From: Isoetes taiwanensis
Lineage: Eukaryota; Streptophyta; Lycopodiopsida; Isoetales; Isoetaceae
DNA: 64,000 bases
NCBI GenBank assembly: GCA_021234155.1
Contig: JAJEKV010000012.1
Location: 10,652,948-10,716,947 of the forward strand
Direction of reading: 5' to 3'
A program made the translations under genes and the position numbers. Numbering within the stretch: the first letter of the stretch is position 1; each line of letters begins with the position of its first letter. The notes under the pieces are model-generated. The model was not told the origin of the DNA and searched no databases. It saw nothing but the letters and a program-made list of their open reading frames with translations. Of this stretch, positions 24,608 through 34,620 are shown in pieces.

Positions 24608-24722
24608 GAATCCCCGTACACAAGCATGAAATGAAAGGATACAATCTTCAACATCAAATCCAAAGTAATCTAATGAATCTCTGATATACAAATGCTCAGG
24701 CTTATTCCAGTGCAGTTTTAAC
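24608..24722 (-). pseudogene. Duplicated 3' tail of the RarA-like gene
   Basis: The segment 24724-24840, which holds the last codons of the RarA-like gene (NCTDISLSI ... SLEYFGFDVDD, stop), recurs directly downstream at 24608-24722 with about 85% identity. The extra copy would encode NCTGISLSI, then after a one-base slip YIRDSLDYFGFDVED, with no stop at the equivalent place. It lies beyond the gene's stop, so it is either untranslated or a relic of an alternative C-terminus. Confidence 0.75.
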
Positions 24723-24760
24723 ATGAATCTCCGCAAGAAATGAAAGGAACGCACTCATAA

Positions 24761-25594
24761 TTAATCATCTACATCAAATCCGAAGTATTCTAACGAATCT
24801 CTGATATGTGGAATGCTCAGGCTTATGTCAGTGCAGTTAGAGGAATGGCATCTTTTAATTCGTTTGGAAGGCCTACATCCATTTATGATATCAAACACAA
24901 CACTTTGCCATGCCAGTCTCAGTCCTGCGCTTTCAGAGCTTTTCTTCAGTGCTGCATGTTCTAACACATCTAAACAAACCGATGCGTTCCCATCAACTGC
25001 CATAGCCAGCAACTCTAAAGCATCATCTTCTACCCGAATTTCAGAATCTGAAGAAAAACCCAATGATTTGATTAATCCTTTTTCCTTGTCCTCTACTGCC
25101 CTGCGCAGAATCAGCATCAAATGCTGCGGCTTGAGTTTGTTTAATGGAAAAACTTTGCAGTGAGATAGCAATTCACGACTTACATCCGCATATGGGCTGT
25201 TGACGCTGCTTCCACAGAACATCATACGGCCCTGTTTTATATAAGGAATTAAAATCTCCTGCTCTGGTTTGTCGAATGCGTGTATATTCTTCATCAAGAT
25301 CAATTTTTTAGATCTGTCTGCGAGGATTCCGTCAAGGGTCCTGGCCGGAAAGGCAAGCTGAATAAAATTGAGGCCCAGATAGTAGGCTATGGATCTGGCG
25401 AAGCTGCTTTTGCCACAGCCAGGGGGTCCGGTGAGCCAGAGACAGGGCTGTGGTTGCTTCCAAATTAGTGATTTTAATGGGGAAAGCAGATTGTCCTGAC
25501 CGATCAATTCTTCAAATGCAGTGGGCTCCATTCGTTCTGCCAAACTGATACGATTTGTGTAGCCGGGCTCCATCCCCCCTGCTCGCTCTTCCAT
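24761..25594 (-). CDS. Divergent RarA/WRNIP1/MgsA-like AAA+ protein, probably ATPase-deficient
   Basis: An intronless frame of 277 aa. The N-terminus SLAERMEPTAFEELIGQDNLL (17-37) is diagnostic of the RarA/MgsA/WRNIP1 clamp-loader-like family, which acts at stalled replication forks. Walker A is intact (GPPGCGKS, 56-63). At the Walker B position the family's aliphatic-DEIH-RF reads LILMKNIHAFDKPEQ (98-112), so both acidic residues are lost. The arginine-finger segment, normally LLSRARV, reads LLSHCKVF (142-149). The sensor region GATTENPSF reads CGSSVNSPY. The protein lacks the C-terminal tetramerisation region and any UBZ finger (family members have about 430-670 aa). Nucleotide binding without hydrolysis is inferred. 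The long clean frame and preserved CAG/CTG content argue for a real gene. A decayed retrocopy is the alternative. An overlapping upstream frame starts at 25697. Confidence 0.75.
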   Translation of the reverse strand: MEERAGGMEPGYTNRISLAERMEPTAFEELIGQDNLLSPLKSLIWKQPQPCLWLTGPPGCGKSSFARSIAYYLGLNFIQLAFPARTLDGILADRSKKLILMKNIHAFDKPEQEILIPYIKQGRMMFCGSSVNSPYADVSRELLSHCKVFPLNKLKPQHLMLILRRAVEDKEKGLIKSLGFSSDSEIRVEDDALELLAMAVDGNASVCLDVLEHAALKKSSESAGLRLAWQSVVFDIINGCRPSKRIKRCHSSNCTDISLSIPHIRDSLEYFGFDVDD

Positions 25595-25870
25595 AGCCCA
25601 TACCTTTTGGTAAGAATAAAATATTTTTCGCCCACGTGGTTTCTTTTTCCGGCAGCGTATCTAAACCGAGGAACATATTGGCTCTTCCTTTTGCCAAATA
25701 TTAATTATGCCACGTCAGCATAATTATCCACAAATATCCTTTCGTTGCCCCTTGGGAGGGTTGGTGGTTATGCTATTAGATACCCTTGGGCCATCTCAAC
25801 GGCCAAGATTAAATGTAAACAGCATTATGTGGCGTGAGCAAGGGCCTTGGTTTAGCGACACGTGGATCAC
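25595..25870 (-). promoter_or_regulatory. Upstream region of the RarA-like gene with ACGT boxes
   Basis: Read towards the minus-strand gene, this region holds G-boxes CACGTG at 25859-25864 and 25633-25638 and an ACGT element CCACGTCAGC at about 25710-25719. These are known binding cores for plant bZIP/bHLH factors. A 61-codon upstream frame (25697 down to 25512, minus strand) overlaps the main start in another frame and could lower its translation if it is in the transcript. No clear TATA box is visible. Confidence 0.45.
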
Positions 25871-25899
25871 CGCAATGGGGCGTTAGCAAAGGACGGAGC

Positions 25900-28800
25900 A
25901 TCTCGGAGGTATGAAAACTAAATCTCGTGCTGCAGAAGGCACCAATTTCTCTAAACTGTTCATGAGGTGCTTCAACACTATGCTCCGTTAACTTTTAAGA
26001 ACAGACACCGGGATCTCCCTGTTACAAAAGCATGTTTCACAATTGTCAAAAGTCCTTGCCACCATTTCCTTTCAGATTAAAGATAAAAGTTCTCTGCTTT
26101 CAATGCATCTTATCTATGAAAATGCATAACTATGCAACTAAAAATTATACATATTGTTCCTTCTGGTAGTTAGAAATGACTAAAACAGCTAATGCCATTA
26201 CAAAGAGTATTGGAAAGAGATTTGCTTGTGTGGTAGGACTTAAATAGTCATCTTCTTTCCCTGTCAGATTCTTTATTTTTGGTCCTCATGCTTTTAGTGG
26301 TATTGTTATTGATACATGCAAGTTTATAGTTACTTTAAATGGAAGTTGGGCGAGAAAAGGAGTAACATTATGTACCTCCTGAAGCTTATATTACCTTACT
26401 TGGCTTAACAGTCCAAGCTTTATTTGTTGGAGGTAATATAATCAAGTGAGACCTTTACAAGATACAATGATTCGTTTTGCTTTGTTATATGGAGCTTTAT
26501 TTAGTTTGAAAGTACAAACTTTATCTCTTAGGGTAACATATGTATGCAAGAAACTTACAACTTCCTTGAGATGTTTCACAAGTCTAGACATGTGAGATGC
26601 TTTAGACTAGTTTGGTCTAAGATAAGCTGCATTAGTTAGTAGATTTACATGCTTTGAATAATAGAACATGATCTTGTCTGTGAACTCATAATTTATGCCA
26701 ACTCTATATACTATAGTTTCATATTTCTAAAACTGACACTAAAATAACCAACGGCATTCTTTGAAATATCTATTGCTCCACAATACATGAGTCGTAAGTT
26801 GAAGAAAATTGTTATTGATGAGTTCTTGCCTAATAAGTGTTGGAGAAAATTGGTGTGGAACCTGAATCCAATGTAAGGGAAGTATAAGAGTTTTGGAAAC
26901 ACAATTGCAAAAAATATATACTTGATAGCAGAGGAGAAATGCTAACAGCTATACTTGATGATATATCTTGTCCTTTGGCTTCAAGTAGTCTCGCTTCAAG
27001 AGGGTATTTTAGTTTTGGATTTATGATTATTATGCAAGTAGAAATACAAATGACATCATGTTATCACGAAAAAGCGATGTTTGCAAAGAGGAAGACAAAA
27101 GAGATGTTGGCCCTCCTTCAAAGAAATTTGGTGTTGTTGAGGTTAAGAAAAGCAGAGGTGGATAGGTGACATAAAGTCTGAGGATGAGGTAGCAAGTTCA
27201 AGCAAATAAAGACACTATAAAATTTCTCATTTTACGTGAATTTGGTTTAGGATTGATCAAACCTGGTTGTAGACAATGCATACCATAATATTAGTTTAAT
27301 GCTGATATTGTATTCATGCAACATTTTAACATAGAGCTGTTAATCTGAAATAAGTTCATTATGGTTAGAATTTGAATGGATAACATGTTAAAGTGGCTAC
27401 AACACCAAGCAGATATGCATGGGGAAAAGAGAGCCCCATTCATTTATCACCTATAGTTGTCATGCATTTGACAGATTCAATGCATTGTTTTTGAGGGGTG
27501 CTTCAGGCTGACATGGCATTGACAGGATGGTGGTAAATTAAGGGCCTCCTTTCTTCACTGAATTAAGAATATACGGGGAAGTTGCATTGGTAAGTAATAT
27601 TATATTCCATAGTCCTCACATGGCAAATTGAGGGTTCGCACTGATTGTTTGCATGTGTTGAAATAAGGATGTAGTACTATTTTCAATTGTTAATAGATGA
27701 CATCACAGCTAATACAAGGGACTTAGGTGCAAGAAGTGCAAATTTGCATTGAGAATGCAACACATTTTTAACGACCTTGCATTAACATAACCAGTTTAAA
27801 GATGTCTTGTCATCTTGGAATTGGATCTAAGAAGAAAGCAAGAAAGAAATATACACGCGTGAAGTTTAAAACTCTAATTGATAACTATGGAATCTTTCAC
27901 GGGACTCACATTATATCTTAAATTTGTCTCAACGTGCGTAAGCATATGTGATGAACTGATAAAGTTAGGAAGACATACATGACGATGACTAGCCCTTTCT
28001 TTTATAGGTTGGTGTGCATTATGCTGGCAAGTTTTATCAATTTGTGCCTTGGCTAGGCCAAATAGAATGGGAGATTTCTCTATGGGGTTATTAGCAAATG
28101 TATGCTTGAAGAGAAACAATATGAGGTTAGTTTAGAAATAAATATTTTGCACTTCAATTGAACTGTAAGCAGCAAATTGAGAAAATTTACAGCTTAACTT
28201 GGAGGCAAGAACAGAGTCCTCCGGAATGGTGTAAATGCATGCTTGGCTGAATGTTAGTTTAGCCATTTTGTAAGGATACCTTTGCAGTACTGCCAACTCT
28301 TGAAGTCAGAGAATATGATGGAACTGGCAAACAATCTGGCAAGGTATAATAAATTTCCTGCTAATAAGCATCCTAGATAAGTGTTATTACTGCTGACTCT
28401 GCAATGAACTTGGCAGTTAATTTTAGATACACTTTTTGCGTATGCAAACAAGCATCTGCATAGATGGAGCAATGTATTTTGCGTATCAAATTCCAAAAAG
28501 AAAAAAAGAAAAGGGAAAAAAATTGGTCTAGAAGGAAGTCGATGTTCCTAAATAATTCTAAGACAAGTTTGTCATCAAAAGCATATGTTGCCTTTTCGAT
28601 GGTCATGGGGTTGCTCGTTTTGTGATTGTGGTTGTATACTTTCATTAGTATTGTCATCATCTGTTGTCCCGAGTGTTTGTTTAAAGATAGGCATTCATCT
28701 ACGGTCAAGTTGTAACCGATGTGGAGTATGGAGCTTGATAGGTGGCGATGCCCTCCGAGATGCTTGCAAGGTATTATGTTCTTTGTTGTTTTTTTGGTCA

Positions 28801-29285
28801 TATTGTTATAATTGACCTTGACATTCTTTTCCCCTGGAATGTGTTTGAAAGCCTTCATATTTTAAGTTTGTGTGCAAAGTTCTATGAATATGTACATTGG
28901 AGCAATCGTACTCGTGACGTTACGTAGAGCTAACAAACAAGAAACTACATGTAACCATATTAAGATTGCCCCTATTATTTTGCAATTGAAGGTGTGGTGT
29001 CATGGATTGTTATATGGAAGGTTATTTTTCTGAGTGCAGTAATCTTCAGATTAGAGAATCTTAAGGATGTATTACATTCCAAGAGGAAAACTACATGAAT
29101 TGGTGTACACTGAAGGCACTTCTAACATTTTCCATGCTAACTAAGACTATTTTGCATGTTAAGACAATAGCCAAGCTCAAATTCATGTTCATATAGTTGG
29201 AGTAGTAATTGAATGAGAAAGGATTGGCAAAGTAAAATTTGTTAGGCATTGGATTGGTGCGTGGAAAATTACTTAGTTTCAGTAT
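25900..29285. other. No recognisable gene
   Basis: AT-rich, low in repeats that I can see. Short frames only (for instance 26939-27169 + and 28373-28858 -, the latter 161 codons without any motif). It may contain decayed element or intron-like sequence. I see no RNA gene. Confidence 0.45.
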
Positions 29286-29291
29286 GTTTTT

Positions 29292-29316
29292 GGGTTGCCC
29301 CTAGGGGGGCAAACCC
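29292..29316. repeat. GC-rich imperfect palindrome
   Basis: GGGTTGCCCCTAGGGGGGCAAACCC pairs as an imperfect 10-bp stem across CTAG. A GC-rich patch (about 29380-29455) and TATA-like AATAAATAGAAC follow, which might be part of an unrecognised LTR. Confidence 0.5.
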
Positions 29317-29319
29317 TTG

Positions 29320-30735
29320 TTTATGTGGTTTTGTGGGATATGCAGGTATATTCTAGCATATGCCTAGAATATTCTGTATTTGCTCAAAGCGGTAGGTGCC
29401 CGATGGCTGGCGGTCGGACTTGTTGCCGGTTACGGTGCCGTTGGAACCGCCTAACGGAATAAATAGAACGATTCAATCAACTGAAGATTAGCGAGGCGAT
29501 GAGACATAAATCTTGGACTTGATTCGCGAAGAAGCTTCCCAATCAAATCACAGTGGTTGATGAAGAAAATAGGATCAAAAATACAATGAGAGAAATTTTT
29601 TTATGAGCAGACGGCAGAACTCAAATCATAGATTTGGGTCAGATTTAGAGAGGGTTTTAGAGGATTTAGATTTGGATGAACTATTAGATGTCGTAAGGCT
29701 GGATGCTCCTCTTAATTCAAGTTTAGTATCACTTTTCATTATGATCTGACATGGCCAGATACTTATGAACCATGAAACTTGTTAGTTAGTTTTAGCAAGT
29801 TTAACCCAATGGACTCTAGGCATTCTTGAGGAGGGCATGGCCATAAAGTAGGAATGAGTGAGAGATGAAAACAAATTATATAGAGCAATTTTTTTCATCA
29901 TATGGGGGCTCCTAAATAGGGATAAATAGTTTTTAGGTACAAGTTGTAGAGATGGAGTTAGAAGGAGCGAAGGAACCTTGAGGAGACACGATGGTGTGTT
30001 CCTCCCAAACCTCAGGAGCCACAACATTCAAACTACTCATCTGGCTTAACTACTTGATAATGTGAGATATTTGCATTGTCAGATGTTATAAATTGGTTAA
30101 TTTCTTGGTGAATCTATTTTTGATGCACATAATATCTATGCATGGAAAGAATTCATTAATTACCCATTTCTCGGGGTTGCATAATCAAATCTTAACCTTT
30201 GTTATCATTTATTGGCGTTGTATTGGATATTGTTTGCCATTAGAGGTGTTTGGAGCAGGCTTGCAAAAGGATAATATTATTATCTTTAGCGAATGGTGTC
30301 CTTGTCCCAGAATCTGAGGATCGATTTACATATACCATCCATTATGATGCTTCAATTTTATAGTAAAGAAAAGCCATCGGCCCCTTTTGAGACCCAAACG
30401 TAAGGCTTTGAATGCTTTGTTAGTTCGCGTTGCTTCATTTTGAATCTATTCATGGATAAGGCTGCTAGAAGTTGCGAGGAAATTGAGGTGAAAATTAAAT
30501 TTGAAAGGTAGCCCATTGGCACCAAAATCTGTTTTAAGAAATATGTGTCTCACTTGATGAAGTGGCATTTAAGGTCAAACAACATCTCAAAGAAATTACG
30601 TACCAATCCTGCGAGGATGGATTTATAGCGGCGAGGTTCTCATATCCATGTTAAATCGCGCCTCCTGAGAGAGAGAGATTCGCTGCGATTTCTAAGAGCC
30701 GTGATAAATTTCTAGTTTTAGCGATTATTGCAGAT
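29320..30735. other. No recognisable gene
   Basis: Short frames only. The acidic stretch DLERVLEDLDLDELLDVV near 29645-29695 (+) is in a short frame after GC-rich DNA and has no assignable family. Confidence 0.4.
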
Positions 30736-30739
30736 GGTC

Positions 30740-33675
30740 TGGTGCTCGAGAGAACTAGCCAATCAATGGTTACGATTTCAAAATAAAGAAGCTAGTGCGA
30801 GCCACAAAATTTGAGGGTCATATACATTTGGAAATATGCTGCTACATCATGTGGTTAAAATAGGTGATTTAAGAAAAACCATACTTAATTCTTAAGAAGT
30901 GATTACATTAACAAGGCTGATCTAGAAGGTCAAGTATTCTTCATCTTTATACGCCTCTGGAAAGCTTGACATTGCAAACTACTTGTTGGGTTTTGGATCA
31001 GCAGCCGGATCTTTCAAGCATCACAGGACAAAGCCCGATTTAATGGCTCCTTGTTTGGGTTATTTAGAGAATAGGGATATACACGACACAGAATGGGGCA
31101 ATGCTCTTAAGCTTTTGTTGAAATCGACTTCAAGATGTAAGTTTGACAATGTTCCATTCGTTAAGGTTCTAAATGCTTGATGAGGGAAGATGCCGGGATA
31201 TGGAAGTGGATGCGTACGAATTGTTTAAAGATGTTACTTTCATTTGATGTGTTTTGTGGGTAGTAGCCTTATTGGGATGTATGCAAAATGTGGAACATCT
31301 TTGGAAGTTGAGCGAAGGTTTGAAACGACTGCTAGTACAAGGATACATATCTTGGAATAATATTGTTGAGGTATGTACAATGGATATGGCAAGAGAGCTC
31401 TTGACCTTTTTATAAATATGCAGATGAACTTGTGAAGCTAGGCGCAATCATGTTCATCACAACTTTAATACGCATATAGTTGCCCTAAGCATTTTGGAAT
31501 ATGCTTAAGCAAGTTCATGCGATCATCCATAAAGGTATACAAGTTCATCCCGATTCCTTTACTTGATCTAGTTGACATGTAATGCAAAGTGTGCAGAGGT
31601 ATAAGGATGCTCATCAAGTGTTTGATAAGGTAGCTACTCCAAAACTTGCGGTCTCATGAATATTATGATTCTGCGAGGATATGGCGAATGGATATGAAAA
31701 ATGGCATTGAAACTCTTTGACAAATTGCATGTACTAAATGTGGATATCTGACAAAGTTTTATCGGCATTTTAAATGCTTGTGCCAACATTCACTCCGCGG
31801 GCTACTTGAAAATATATCCATGCTCATATTCTTCTTGAGAATAAGTTCTTGTGTCGGAAGTCTCAATACCGGCACCTTCATTTGATACCATATGCAAATC
31901 ACGGGAAGCATTGAAAGCATGTGAATTATTTAATAGCCATTTGCGCAAAAGATGATGTGTCTGTAGTGCAATGGTTGTGGAATACACATTTGTGTTTTTA
32001 TTAGGAGGCTCTTGGTATTGACAAATGAAGGCTGCGGTGTGGAAGTAAGTGTGATCGGTTATCGGTCTTACGGGATCTTGTATGACATAGCGGCTACGGA
32101 GCAAGGAATTGGGTTCATTCAAACATTTTGAGATGTGGTTATAATCTCGATATGTTTTGCTGCAGTGCTACGATTGAGTGCTGAAGAGAACCTTAATCAA
32201 TGGTTACTGTTCAAACAAAGAGCGGTCGCGAGCCACAAGAATTGAGGTCATATACATTGGAAATATCTTTGCTACATCATGTAGTTTAAAATAGGTGATT
32301 TAAGAAAAACCATAGCAATTCTTAAGTGAGGGATTACATTAACAAAGTGATCTAAGAAGGTGAGTATTTCTTCATCTTTATACGCCTGCGGAAAGCTTGA
32401 CATTACAAAGTACTTGTTGGGGTTTGGATCAACGTGGCCGATTTTTCAAGCATCCGCAGGACAAAGCGATTTAATGGCTCCTGTTTGGGTTATTTAGAGA
32501 ATTGGGATATCGCGACACAAGAGGAATGGGGCAATGCTCTTAAGCTTTTTGTTGGAAATCGACTTCAAGATGTAAAGTTTGACAATGTTACATTAAATTG
32601 AGTTCTAAATGCTTGTTGGGGAAGATGCCGCGGATATGGGAAGTGGATGCATTGCAATTGTTTTAAAGATGTTACTTTCATTTGATGTCTTTGTAGGTAT
32701 TAGCCTTGTTGGGATGTATGCAAAATGTGGAACAATATTGGAAATTTGAGCGAGGAGGTTTGAAACATTGCAGGTCTTGGATGCCATATCTTGGAATATT
32801 ATTGTTTAGGGATATGTACAATATGGATATGGCAAGAGAGCTCTTGATGACCTTTTATAAATATGCAAGATGAACTTTGTGAAGCTAGAGCTGTAATCAT
32901 GTTCATCACCATTTTGGCATGCGCATATGGTGCCCTACTTTGTTTTGGGATATGGCAGCGTTCATCACGATCATCATAAGGTATACAAGTTCATCTGATT
33001 CCTTTATAGACTCCTTTATAGGCAGGTAGTCTAGTTGACATGTATGCAAAAGTGTGCAGAGTATAGGATGCTCATCAAGTGTTTGATAAAGATGCTTCTC
33101 GAGAACTGCGGTCTCATGGAGTATTATGATTCGCGGGATATGCTTTCGGAATGGATATGAAAAAAGCGGCATTGAAACTCTTTTCGGCAAATGCATATGC
33201 TAAATGTGGATCACGGACAAGGTTACTTTTATCATTTAAATGCTTGTGCCAACATTCACTCCTGGGTGGGAAATATATCCATGCTCATATTCTTCTTGAG
33301 AATAAATTCTTTGTCGGAAGTCTCAATACTTTCGGCATCCTCATTGAAGTATATATGTATTGCAAATGCGGAAGCATTGAAGAAGCATGTGAATTATTTA
33401 TTTAATAATAGCTGCATAAAAGTGATGTGTCTGTAGTGCAATGGTTATGGAATACACAGTACGTATCTTTATTAGGAGGCTCTTGAGCCCCATTCAAGCA
33501 AATGAAGGCTGCTTGAGAGTGTGGAAGTAAGTGTAATCAGTTATCAGTCTTACAGGATCTTCTAAACGCATATGGCATCTCTACGGAGCAAGGGAATTGG
33601 GTTCATTCAAACATTTTGAGGTCATGATTTATGATCTCGATATGTTTTGCTACGTACTCTGATTGACATGTATTG
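30740..33675 (+). repeat. 1.45-kb tandem duplication inside the PPR pseudogene
   Basis: Unit 1, about 30740-32189, and unit 2, about 32190-33675, start with AATCAATGGTTAC and run colinearly to CTCGATATGTTTTGCT (near 32150 and 33643). Long identical runs alternate with indel clusters. Confidence 0.85.
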
Positions 33676-34620
33676 AGAATTTGGGAACATGAGTCTTTGC
33701 TTTTCAAGTGTTTTGAAAATGCCATCATAGATGTGATGTTTGCGAATACCAATCAACAAGATATTAGAATGCACTTAGTTTTTTATTTGCAAAAGTACAG
33801 CGTGATGGTGTAAAGCCAGAGATAACTTCACCTTTAATAGCCAGCATTCTCGGAATATGTTATATTCTTTGCATCTTTGGAAAAGCCCAGAGATGGATAC
33901 ATGCAAATGTTCAAAAAGGCTGTTTTGAATTAAATAACTGTTATAAATGCTTTAATTGACATGTATGCTAAGGTAGGAGTTTGAAGGATATAACATATAA
34001 TAAATAAGTTAGTTTGTTAGGGATGTTGTTTCTTGGAGTGTGATGATTTTAGACATGCAGCAATCTTAAATGCTTTGGCTATGTTCAAAGAAATGCAGCA
34101 TGAATGTGTGAAACCCGAAAAAATTACGTTCTCTAATATAGTCAATGCATTGGTGCAATTCTTTGCACTTAGACATGGTAAATGAGCATTCCCACATTTA
34201 AAATCTTCATATAACCAAGACCTTTTTAGTAGACAATACATTAATTGACATGTATGGTAAATGTGGGAGGATGGAAGTTGCCCAAAACCTATTTGACATA
34301 ATGATACATAGGAATATCTTATCGTAGAACATAATGATTTAGGATTTACGGTATAGCTCGGCATAAACAATTCTACTTTACAATAGGATGCTACGGAAGA
34401 GCAGTCTGAGATGAAATATATTTACATAGAGTTTTACAATACGCATGTAAATCATACATACCTCCTTGATAGTGGTTGTTCCCCATTTTATTCTAATGAG
34501 TGAATGCCATGGTATTATTGTACAAATGGGCCATCATTATGCATGTCTTATTGATACGCTTGGGCGTCATGAACTAAAAGGCATTTGGGACAAGATATAG
34601 GTAGACAAATCACAATTTAT
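30740..34620 (+). pseudogene. PPR-protein pseudogene with internal duplication
   Basis: PPR motifs appear in many frames: SLVGMYAKCGT near 32700, ISWNIIV near 32790, GKYIHAHILLENKFF near 33268 and a CKCGSIEEACELF piece at 33363-33401. VDNTLIDMYGKCGRMEVAQNLFD is at about 34235-34293, and an HYACLIDTLGR piece, typical of the E region, at about 34530-34565. The organisation fits a plant PLS-type PPR protein acting on organellar RNA. The gene is broken by dozens of small indels. Several coincide with expected CAG codons (for example the usual MIAGYAQNG segment), so part of the damage may be consensus error. A 1.45-kb internal segment is duplicated. No DYW domain was recognised. Confidence 0.8.

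Noticed and set aside
24813-25163. Plus-strand frame opposite the RarA-like gene
   Set aside because: Antisense shadow of the clear minus-strand coding region.
28373-28858. 161-codon minus-strand frame as a gene
   Set aside because: No motif; overlapping antisense frames and AT-rich composition suggest a chance frame.
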